NCBI GenBank assembly: GCA_025934475.1
Contig: JAICXZ010000025.1
Coordinates: 1 to 12,511, forward strand
Reading direction: 5' to 3'
DNA length: 12,511 nt
Source: Mucilaginibacter sp.
GTDB lineage: Bacteria; Bacteroidota; Bacteroidia; Sphingobacteriales; Sphingobacteriaceae
Part shown: piece after piece, positions 7,192-12,511 of the stretch
Numbering within the stretch: the first letter of the stretch is position 1
Layout: every line of letters begins with the position of its first letter
Notes under the pieces: model-generated
What the model was told of the DNA's origin: nothing
Seen by the model: only the letters and a program-made list of their open reading frames with translations
Databases searched by the model: none
Made by a program: the position numbers and the translations under genes

Positions 7192-8076
7192 TTACACAAT
7201 TGTGATTGAAAAGCCTTGCCGGTATTTAAGCGGAGTTGTTTGAAAGCGGCCTTTAAAAAGCCGTATGAATGAACTTGGACAATCAAAGCCCACCATGTTG
7301 ACTATTTCGTTTACAGGGTAGTCGGTGTTTTTAAGCAGATCTTTGGCCCTTTGCAGCCTTATCTGCACCAAAAATTGGTGCGGGGTTTGGTGAAATGCCT
7401 GCCGGAAGGTCCGTAATAAATGGGTTACAGATAAACAAGCATATTCAGCCAATTCTTCCAGCGTGATATTACTGTTAAAATTACTGTACAAGTACTCTTT
7501 GGCCAGGTTTAACCTACGCAAAATTTCAATCTTGGTGCTTCTGCTCAAAAAGTTAAGGCGCTGAGCTTTTTGGAAAATCTCTTCATTAAATATCTGGAAA
7601 TAATTGATGAGGCAATGGTGTAAATATTCGTTTATCAGTAGTTCATCCTGCAAACCACGGTCGAGATGATGCTTCAAATGATTTACATTGAAAAAAAGAT
7701 CGCCCTTGAAAGGATAAATCGTTTCGTCAAATTCATGCTCGTATCGGTTGATAAACGGATTTTTATTGATACTCAGCAGGGCCTCATCTTTAAACTGCCA
7801 GCCATTTCTGAAATCCTGCAGAAACTTATCATCAAAACTAATCCCAAAAGATTGTACCGGAATAGCGCTTTCTACAGTGCTGGTATAATGGGTTCCCTTA
7901 TTCAATATCAGAAACGAATCGTTATAAATGGAAAGCTGCCTTTTGCCAATGTTATACCGCTCATTACCGCTAAAAACAAATCGGATGCTGAAATCAGATG
8001 TAGTTTGTTGATTGTAAGTATTGCGCGTTCCGCTGTATATAACATTATTATTTTTAAGAGTTCTCGAGTATTCCAT
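7192..8076 (-). CDS. AraC-family transcriptional regulator
   Basis: This 294-residue DNA-binding regulator carries the double helix-turn-helix AraC domain at the C-terminus, about residues 183-287. The first HTH is LEELAEYACLSVTHLLRTFR (206-225), with the usual LA...SV..L pattern. The second is VNEIVNMVGFDCPSSFIRLF (255-274), followed by FQTTPLKYR, the conserved family end (F...G.TP..YR). The N-terminal part (about 25-85) contains short beta strands (FSIRFVFSGNERYNIGKRQL, SFLILNKGTHY) and is probably a cupin-like ligand-sensing domain. Its ATG abuts the stop codon of the VOC gene upstream with no gap, which implies cotranscription and a shared function. It probably controls this VOC-AraC-VOC cluster, with the inverted repeats nearby as possible sites; that link is inferred. 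Confidence 0.93.
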   Translation of the reverse strand: MEYSRTLKNNNVIYSGTRNTYNQQTTSDFSIRFVFSGNERYNIGKRQLSIYNDSFLILNKGTHYTSTVESAIPVQSFGISFDDKFLQDFRNGWQFKDEALLSINKNPFINRYEHEFDETIYPFKGDLFFNVNHLKHHLDRGLQDELLINEYLHHCLINYFQIFNEEIFQKAQRLNFLSRSTKIEILRRLNLAKEYLYSNFNSNITLEELAEYACLSVTHLLRTFRQAFHQTPHQFLVQIRLQRAKDLLKNTDYPVNEIVNMVGFDCPSSFIRLFKGRFQTTPLKYRQGFSITIV

Positions 8077-8448
8077 TTAGGTAAGGCTATTATAATTACG
8101 TTCTTCAATTAATAGGCATCGGTTGCCCGATGGATCAATAAACTCAGCCCTTAATCCGGTGGGCGTATACTGCGGCTCGTTATAAAATTTGATGCCGGCC
8201 GTTTTCATATTATGGTAGTCGTTAAGGCAATCGTCTGTACTTACTACCATGCTGCATTTTTTGTTGCCGTAGCCGTAGTCTTTTGCGATCAGTATGAAGA
8301 TGTCAGGGCTTGTCGTTTGCATGACGACACATTCCTGGGAAGCCAGTATGTTTTTTTTGTCGAATACTTCAAATCCAAGGTTATCGGCAAAAAATCTCAC
8401 CTGACTTTCGATGTCTTCGGTAAATATGGGTATGTATTTGATTTTCAT
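8077..8448 (-). CDS. VOC superfamily (glyoxalase/bleomycin-resistance-like) protein, copy 1
   Basis: This 123-residue single-domain VOC protein is paralogous to the product of 6654-7025 (about 51 percent identical by eye, same length, no gaps). MKIKYIPIFTEDIESQVRFF and NLGFEVFDKK form the first beta-alpha-beta unit; DCLNDYHNMKTAGIKFYNEP and EFIDPSGNRCLLIEE form the second. It may bind an electrophile, an antibiotic or an aromatic compound, as other VOC proteins do, but the canonical metal ligands are not clearly present and the substrate is unknown. The TAA stop is immediately followed by the ATG of the AraC regulator, so the two form a transcription unit. A TAnnTTTG box lies about 107 bases upstream of the start. 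Confidence 0.87.
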   Translation of the reverse strand: MKIKYIPIFTEDIESQVRFFADNLGFEVFDKKNILASQECVVMQTTSPDIFILIAKDYGYGNKKCSMVVSTDDCLNDYHNMKTAGIKFYNEPQYTPTGLRAEFIDPSGNRCLLIEERNYNSLT

Positions 8449-8554
8449 AGAAATTCACTGTAATAGTTGGTTATCGGCATCGGAAAACACAGTATCAGCA
8501 AAGACGAAAGGATAATCCGGCAGTTGTGAGATCAGTTAATGCCAAGAGAATAAC

Positions 8555-8562
8555 CAAAGGTA
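8555..8562 (-). promoter_or_regulatory. Candidate Bacteroidota -7 promoter box for the VOC-AraC operon
   Basis: On the minus strand this reads TACCTTTG, an exact match to the TAnnTTTG consensus of the primary sigma factor of Bacteroidota. It is the only exact match I found in the 263-base region upstream of the VOC copy 1 gene. No TTG sits about 19 bases upstream, where ACT is found, so the -33 element is weak or missing. Transcription would give a leader of roughly 100 bases. Confidence 0.4.
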
Positions 8563-8568
8563 AGGCGC

Positions 8569-8599
8569 AAAAAAGGGGTGGAGTATACCCCCAATTGGG
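8569..8599 (-). promoter_or_regulatory. Overlapping hairpins / weak terminator upstream of the VOC-AraC operon
   Basis: GGGGT (8575-8579) pairs with ACCCC (8587-8591). On the minus strand the hairpin is followed by TTTTTT (complement of 8569-8574), as in a short terminator. The C-run is shared with the perfect palindrome CCCAATTGGG (8590-8599), so the two structures exclude each other. The block sits just upstream of the candidate -7 box and overlaps its -33 position. It may terminate readthrough from the NTF2-like gene or act as an operator. Confidence 0.35.
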
Positions 8600-8644
8600 T
8601 GAATTTTTAAGAAAAAAATATTAATTTTTGGTTAGAATAAGGTT

Positions 8645-8680
8645 TGAGAAGAGAAAGTCACCCCGGTGAGTGAGGTGACT
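8645..8680 (-). terminator. Candidate terminator of the NTF2-like gene
   Basis: AGTCACC (8656-8662) and GGTGACT (8674-8680) form a perfect 7-bp stem with an 11-base loop. On the minus strand it is followed by a pyrimidine tract (TTCTCTTCTC) in place of a clean T run. It begins about 30 bases after the stop of the NTF2-like gene. Confidence 0.45.
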
Positions 8681-8711
8681 GAGTTTACGGAGATGTGGAT
8701 CAGTTATACTG

Positions 8712-9155
8712 TTAATTATTTGCAATCACTTTTTCGCTTGTGGCGGCAGGTCCCTTATCATTAAATATTTTGTATACCTGGGCTATTTGCCATTGCCTTT
8801 CGTCGTTTTTTTCAAGTACCAGGAAATTTTTCTGTACACAGTCGTCGTAACAAAAATCAACACGAACCATCACCAATGCATTACTTTTGGCAACTACTTC
8901 GTAGGTGGCCTTGCAGTTTTGTTTTAAGCCCCCCACTTCTTTCATGGCCTTAACAATGTCACGTTTGCTTTGAACAAGGACCTTTTCCTCCCTGGGAATG
9001 TTAAACGACGCATTGTCGTTCATTATCGTTCTCAGTATTTTATAATCCGCGTTCATGTGACTTTCGATGTAAGCTTTTATTACCTTGTCATAATCGCCGG
9101 CTTTCGGTCCCGCATATACTGAAATGCTGAAGGCGCCAATATCCCTATCAGACAA
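8712..9155 (-). CDS. NTF2-like (lumazine-binding-type) secreted protein with a frameshifted signal peptide
   Basis: The continuous frame gives 147 residues from a TTG start at 9155. The body reads DYDKVIKAYIESHMNADYKI, then ASFNIPREEKVLVQSKRDIV, YEVVAKSNALVMVRVDFCYD and WQIAQVYKIF, the pattern of the cone-shaped NTF2-like fold often named nuclear transport factor 2 family or putative lumazine-binding. A better start exists in another frame: ATG at 9178, after an A-rich leader, encodes MKITILRACLIGILA, a clear signal peptide start. The frame used here continues it sensibly with AFSISVYAGPKAGDYDKV. Restoring one base in GGCGCC (9132-9137) joins them into a 155-residue secreted protein. So the gene is either broken at the signal peptide or carries a sequence error. 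The function is unknown; no catalytic residues can be assigned. It forms a single-gene unit on the minus strand. Confidence 0.75.
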   Translation of the reverse strand: MSDRDIGAFSISVYAGPKAGDYDKVIKAYIESHMNADYKILRTIMNDNASFNIPREEKVLVQSKRDIVKAMKEVGGLKQNCKATYEVVAKSNALVMVRVDFCYDDCVQKNFLVLEKNDERQWQIAQVYKIFNDKGPAATSEKVIANN

Positions 9156-9336
9156 GCCCTTAAAATTGTGATCTTCATTTTTTTGTTTATTTATCCAAAT
9201 TTCAGCAGATAGGGCGTCAGCGAATGTGCCTATTAAACCATTAAATGTGCGGCAATGACCATTTTAAGGAGATTTGAGTTGAAAAACCTGTAGCCTTATT
9301 GAAATAACTTTTATTTGTCAGGTTCGGCACAATTAG

Positions 9337-10427
9337 TACATTGCGCCTTACACTAACAAGGGAATTGCCAAGCTGGACCCTACTCAGCCCAAGCCGACTG
9401 ACGATTTGTTCTATAATGGCGACATTAATAAATGGAAGCGATTTGCTTATTCGCTGATGCTGAGGGTTGCGATGCGGCTGACCAAAGTTGACCCGGTTAG
9501 CGCTCAAAAATGGGCCGAGAAAGCTGCGGCGGGTGGCACGTTTAGCGGCGCCGGCGACAATGCTATTGTGCAAACCGATGCGTCAAATTCACAAAGTCAG
9601 AACGCCACCTCAAACGCAATGCGGACACTTACAGATTACGAGCAGGTACGCTGGAGCAAAACGCTGATCGATTTTTTAAGGAAAACCCGCGACCCAAGAT
9701 TGAATGTGATTGGGGAAATACCCCTGCCGGACTGGCCAATAACGGCAACGAAGCATTATCCGGCAATCCAGATTCAGCACTGCAAATTGGTATGCCTAAT
9801 GGATACGATCTGTTGGGTGGTGCTACGGATATCAGCAAATCGCCGGGCTATCCGGGAGGAACAGGAACGGGTGCCGATTTTGCCCCGCTTGGCAATTATT
9901 CCAGGCCGCGGACCAGCCTGTATCTTAAATTGGGCGAGCCAATATTTGTGCTCACGTATGCCGAAACAGAACTACTGCTTGCTGAGGCTGCTATACGTGG
10001 CTGGAATGTGAGCGGATCGGCACAACAGCATTATACGAATGGCGTTTCGGGGGCCATGCAATCGCTCACCCAGTTGGATGCACAAACTGTTATTAATCCG
10101 GCTAACATTAGCGATTATCTTAAGAACCACGCACTTGATATGAGTTCTGTGGCGAACGCGTTACAGATGATCAATACCCAATATTGGGTTGCAACCGGCA
10201 CTAATTTCAACCTTATTGAAAACTGGTTCAATTGGAAGCGCTCGGGCTACCCGGTGCTTGTCCCCGTAAACTACCCGGGTAATGTTACCAATGGCACCAT
10301 ACCAAGACGAATGATCTATCTTTCAACTGAGATATTGACAAACCCTGTTAATTACAAAGCGGCAGTTGCGCACCTGGCTGGCGGTGATGCGTTAACCTCG
10401 CGGGTGTGGTGGGATGCCGGTAATTAA
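9337..10427 (+). pseudogene. Remnant of a SusD/RagB-like lipoprotein gene (N-terminus lost, frameshifted)
   Basis: This is the only plus-strand gene material. The first open part (frame open from 9337 after a TAG) reads AKLDPTQPKPTDDLFYNGDI and NKWKRFAYSLMLRVAMRLTK, up to RDPRLNVIGEIP. The second, one frame away, reads PAGLANNGNEALSGN, IGMPNGYDLLGGATD, LTYAETELLLAEAAIRGWNV, ENWFNWKRSGYPVLVPVNYP, GTIPRRMIYLSTE and ends SRVWWDAGN. Both belong to one SusD-like_2 protein, as in the intact gene at 1488-2957 (YNGDINKWKRFA against FKGNMDNWRKFA; VWW near both ends). Restoring one C in the run at 9721-9724 joins them, giving about 363 codons. The usual length is about 480-540, so roughly 150 N-terminal residues, the signal peptide and the lipobox are missing. 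No SusC gene lies upstream. It is probably a dead remnant of a second SusCD locus. Confidence 0.85.
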
Positions 10428-10523
10428 GATTCAGAAAAAATTTTCGGAGTGTAGGCAATTTGCACTGGCTTTGGCTCCTATCTAATGCCGGCCTCGCCGT
10501 GAGATTGAACTAGTTGACTATAT

Positions 10524-10550
10524 GACCGGGCAAATGCCCGGTCTTTTTTT
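10524..10550 (+). terminator. Strong rho-independent terminator after the SusD remnant
   Basis: GACCGGGC (10524-10531) and GCCCGGTC (10536-10543) form a perfect 8-bp GC-rich stem with an AAAT loop, followed by seven T (10544-10550). It points in the plus direction, about 100 bases after the stop of the SusD remnant, and probably terminated that operon when it was intact. It also separates that gene from the convergent AEC transporter gene. Confidence 0.9.
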
Positions 10551-10568
10551 GTAAACAAACGCAAGGCA

Positions 10569-11471
10569 CTACAAGATCATCAGGATGCGCGACCATATCG
10601 CCGTGGTTGCAAAAGCTATTACGATACTTATTCCAATAATCAAATTAACCAGTTTTGGATTTGTATTGTACTCATCTGCAACTATGCCCGACGTTAAAAG
10701 TGTGGGCATCGCGGCCTCGAAAATCGCGACCTTGGTGGTATTCCCTTTTAAGCTAAATATGATTGCGATGATGAACACCAATGCCGGAGCCAACAATAAT
10801 TTATAGGTTAACGAAGCGCTTATATGTTTCAGTTGCTGTCGCCAACCATCGAACCTTAACTGCAGCCCGATAGAAAACAGTGCAAGCGGCCCTACCGTAA
10901 GAGCCAACTTATCAAATAGCGGATTAAAGAAAGTAATATCAATAAAATGAGGTATAGTGAGTGCACCCAGGCATCCAAGAAATGGCGGAAAGCGAAACAC
11001 TTTACGAACAATTTTCTTTAGTGGTAACTCCTGTTTGCCTTCTGCCCGGATGGCAACAAATACTCCGGCCGTTGAAAGCATCAGGAACGTAACCTGGTCG
11101 CATATCACTGCGGTGCTCAATTCCTTATCACTGAAATAAGCTACCACAAGCGAAAAACCGACAAATGAGGTATTGCTTAAACCTGCTGATAGTTTTAACG
11201 CCGCCACGGTAGGCCTCGGCATTTGCCTTTTGCCCGTATAAAACCAGGTATAGATCCATGCTCCGCACCACACGATAACCGGCATCAACGCAGGCAAAAG
11301 CAGCTGATAGCTCCAATGAATATGAGGAAGATACTTAAAAGAAACCGCTGGCAATGCCAGGTATATTATCCACGCGTTTATGCCTTTGAATGCATCGGCC
11401 GGGAGTGTCCCCGAACGCCTGAAAAGCATGCCAGCCGCGATGCATACGCCAATCAGTATAAAATTAATCAA
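10569..11471 (-). CDS. AEC-family (auxin efflux carrier-like) membrane transporter
   Basis: This 300-residue inner membrane protein has about ten predicted transmembrane segments. It matches the AEC family (PF03547), whose bacterial members include malate, malonate and other organic acid carriers. Seen features: an N-terminal membrane segment INFILIGVCIAAGMLFRRSG followed by LPADAFKGINAWIIYLALPA, with the family-typical Asn-x-x-x-x-x-x-L-x-L-P-A pattern; ALKLSAGLSNTSFVGFSLVV, with the conserved Asn-Thr-Ser-Phe-x-Gly; LALTVGPLALFSIGLQLRF; and AAMPTLLTSGIVADEYNTNP. The start is TTG at 11471: there is no ATG upstream before the in-frame stop, and the next ATG (residue 15) would cut the first membrane helix. 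The substrate and direction of transport cannot be told. A -7-like box lies 26-33 bases upstream. Confidence 0.9.
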   Translation of the reverse strand: MINFILIGVCIAAGMLFRRSGTLPADAFKGINAWIIYLALPAVSFKYLPHIHWSYQLLLPALMPVIVWCGAWIYTWFYTGKRQMPRPTVAALKLSAGLSNTSFVGFSLVVAYFSDKELSTAVICDQVTFLMLSTAGVFVAIRAEGKQELPLKKIVRKVFRFPPFLGCLGALTIPHFIDITFFNPLFDKLALTVGPLALFSIGLQLRFDGWRQQLKHISASLTYKLLLAPALVFIIAIIFSLKGNTTKVAIFEAAMPTLLTSGIVADEYNTNPKLVNLIIGISIVIAFATTAIWSRILMIL

Positions 11472-11496
11472 ACTATTAAGCCTTAATTGTGAAAGC

Positions 11497-11504
11497 CAAA
11501 ACTA
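11497..11504 (-). promoter_or_regulatory. Candidate Bacteroidota -7 promoter box for the AEC transporter gene
   Basis: On the minus strand this reads TAGTTTTG, an exact TAnnTTTG match, about 25 bases upstream of the TTG start. A TTG exists upstream (complement of 11516-11518), but the spacing of 11 bases is far from the usual 19, so only the -7 part is supported. The location in an AT-rich 67-base gap raises the chance of a random match. Confidence 0.4.
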
Positions 11505-11538
11505 AAAAATGCCCTCAATAATTAATTAGCACTGCCGT

Positions 11539-12021
11539 TTAGTGTTTGTGCGCATGCCCCAGGAGATAACCGATTATCAGCGCCAAAGCGATAAGCCCCC
11601 ACCATATATATTGCAAGGTTTGCAAACGGTTAACCGCCTTTTGAAGGTTATCTCTTTCCGATTCGGCTGATAACTTGAGATTTTGGAGCTTCATGTTCTG
11701 CTGCTGAAGCTTTGCCAGCGTTCCACCTACTTCAACGGGTTTTTCCTGTTCCCGCTGGTATCGTTTGGTGAAGCCGCCTTCCTTCAGAAATTTCTCTCCT
11801 TTAGGTTTTAAGATCAATTTTTCAGGCAGTTCGTAGTCGCCGTGCTTTCCGGCTTCGGCTATCAGTCCTTCCCTCAATAGTATCTGTACCATAGAAAAAG
11901 CCGTGGCCTCGTCGCCCCCGAAAAGTTCCAGCAATTGCCGGCGAGTCAGGCTATCGGGAATTCCAAAGGCTTCAAGCACGGCATCCAGCATTTCGCTTTC
12001 ATATTCATTCAACTCGGTCAT
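11539..12021 (-). CDS. Winged-helix-like protein with coiled coil and C-terminal membrane anchor
   Basis: I do not recognise a named family. ATG at 12021 (160 residues) is preferred to the in-frame TTG at 12057, which would add twelve residues with no signal or domain. Residues 1-80 look like a small winged-helix domain: helices EYESEMLDAVLEAFG, SLTRRQLLELFGG and EATAFSMVQILLREGLIAEA, then a beta-like LILKPKGEKFLKEGG. Residues about 102-136 form a Gln/Leu-rich coiled coil (LAKLQQQNMKLQNLKLSAES...LQKAVNRLQTLQ). Residues 138-155 (YIWWGLIALALIIGYLLG) form one membrane helix, with a short His-rich tail HAHKH. The likely topology is an N-terminal domain in the cytoplasm and a tail anchor in the inner membrane. 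A role in membrane-linked regulation or scaffolding is only a guess. It is followed after 67 bases by the AEC gene on the same strand. Confidence 0.75.
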   Translation of the reverse strand: MTELNEYESEMLDAVLEAFGIPDSLTRRQLLELFGGDEATAFSMVQILLREGLIAEAGKHGDYELPEKLILKPKGEKFLKEGGFTKRYQREQEKPVEVGGTLAKLQQQNMKLQNLKLSAESERDNLQKAVNRLQTLQYIWWGLIALALIIGYLLGHAHKH

Positions 12022-12149
12022 GGCGGCAAATTTGGCGATAAATCTTAAGCGGGGCAACTGGTGTGGCGATTATAAAACGGGAAATTGATAAAATAACCAA
12101 AACAATTCTTCCCGCTTTGGTCGCCTTTCAGGACAATTTTCATAAAATC

Positions 12150-12182
12150 AAAAAAGGCCGCAAACCACAATTCGCGACCTTT
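12150..12182 (-). terminator. Rho-independent terminator of the zinc-ribbon gene
   Basis: AAAGGCCGC (12153-12161) and GCGACCTTT (12174-12182) pair in a 9-bp stem with one G-U wobble on the minus-strand RNA and a 12-base loop. A run of six T (complement of 12150-12155, partly in the stem) and then GATTTT follow. It lies 25 bases after the stop of the zinc-ribbon gene and separates it from the next minus-strand gene. Confidence 0.7.
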
Positions 12183-12207
12183 CTCACCTAAACCACCACT
12201 GGCCATT

Positions 12208-12402
12208 TCACCCGTCCTTTAATTGCAATTCCATTAGCTCTATTGCCGGCCTTCTTTTTATCTTGAACATTTTCCGGTTACATCGGTAGCAATAGTACCG
12301 GCGCACCGGTAACCAGGAAAATAATAGTTTCATTAGCGGCCATCGGGGAATTCTTACCAGGTCGCACCTGCATTTACCGCAGGAAATTCTTTCACTATTC
12401 AT
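12208..12402 (-). CDS. Small zinc-ribbon protein
   Basis: This 64-residue basic protein has two Cys-x-x-Cys knuckles: C8-G-K-C11 (with another Cys at 13) and C38-Y-R-C41, which probably hold one zinc ion. Between them lies a basic and hydrophobic link, VRIPRWPLMKLLFSWLPVRR. The order Cys knuckle, arginine-rich segment, LLFSWLPVRRYYCYRC recalls short uncharacterised bacterial zinc-ribbon proteins with an R-W...LLP...RRYRC pattern. The function is unknown; nucleic acid binding or membrane association are possible. The start is ATG at 12402. It lies 27 bases after the stop of the partial gene at the right edge, on the same strand, so the two may be cotranscribed. A terminator follows it. Confidence 0.75.
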   Translation of the reverse strand: MNSERISCGKCRCDLVRIPRWPLMKLLFSWLPVRRYYCYRCNRKMFKIKRRPAIELMELQLKDG

Positions 12403-12429
12403 ATCCGCACAAATCTTAAAGTCCTAAAT

Positions 12430-12511
12430 CTAGTTTGCTGTAAGCGCCACGGGTGCCAGTTGCCGCGGGAAACCATCCGGTCCGACGGCAATAATGTTAT
12501 CAAAAATGACG
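12430..12511 (-). CDS. C-terminal end of an unidentified gene (cut by the window edge)
   Basis: On the minus strand an open frame enters at the right edge and stops at TAG (12430-12432) after 26 codons, reading VIFDNIIAVGPDGFPRQLAP then VALTAN. The other two minus-strand frames were not favoured because one has an early stop and the spacing to the downstream zinc-ribbon start (27 bases) is natural. The fragment is too short to assign a family, and the frame could be open by chance. Confidence 0.4.
   Translation of the reverse strand, partial: VIFDNIIAVGPDGFPRQLAPVALTAN

Noticed and set aside
9241..9573. Minus-strand open frame of 110 codons
   Set aside because: It is antisense to the SusD remnant, whose plus-strand translation has clear family motifs; the minus frame shows no recognisable protein pattern.
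1..12511. CRISPR array, transposase, integrase, tRNA or phage genes
   Set aside because: No regularly spaced direct repeats, transposase motifs, tRNA cloverleaf or phage protein patterns were seen in the window.

Overview
The window looks like a chromosomal segment of a Bacteroidota bacterium, most likely of the Sphingobacteriaceae type (Mucilaginibacter/Pedobacter-like). This rests on a SusC/SusD pair with lipoprotein partners, A-rich translation start regions with few Shine-Dalgarno sites, moderate GC content, and two exact matches to the TAnnTTTG -7 box typical of the phylum. The genus is an inference; nothing in the window fixes it. Except for one decayed gene on the plus strand, every gene lies on the minus strand, so the layout below follows transcription from right to left within each unit.

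Positions 1-6154 hold a compact four-gene minus-strand operon: a SusC TonB-dependent transporter (2969-6154), a SusD-like lipoprotein of the SusD_2 type (1488-2957), an Ig-like/DUF5011 surface lipoprotein (806-1468) and a Lipid_bd-family lipoprotein (266-793). Gaps are only 11, 19 and 12 bases, and a terminator follows the last stop. No glycosidase or polysaccharide lyase is present. From memory, the layout matches the Bacteroides BT2261-BT2264 type, whose SusCD complex carries two small extra lipoproteins and was found with bound peptides. Oligopeptide import is therefore at least as likely a role as glycan uptake. The roughly 500 bases upstream (6155-6653) carry no convincing gene.

Positions 6654-8448 hold a VOC-AraC-VOC cluster. 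One VOC-fold protein (8077-8448) ends directly against the start of an AraC-family regulator (7192-8076). A second VOC gene (6654-7025), about half identical to the first, follows after 166 bases that contain a perfect 11-bp inverted repeat. A TAnnTTTG box and overlapping hairpins lie upstream of the first gene. This looks like a small regulated detoxification or sensing locus that arose by duplication; its substrate is unknown.

Positions 8712-10427 are a decaying stretch. An NTF2-like secreted protein (8712-9178) appears to have lost one base inside its signal peptide. On the plus strand lies a remnant of a second SusD gene (about 9337-10427), missing its N-terminal third and its SusC partner and carrying a one-base deletion in a C run. 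It ends in a textbook terminator.

Positions 10569-12511 hold an AEC-family membrane transporter with a TTG start, a small protein combining a winged-helix-like N-terminus with a coiled coil and a C-terminal membrane anchor, a 64-residue zinc-ribbon protein, and the last 26 codons of a gene running off the right edge. No tRNA, rRNA, CRISPR array, insertion sequence or phage gene was seen.
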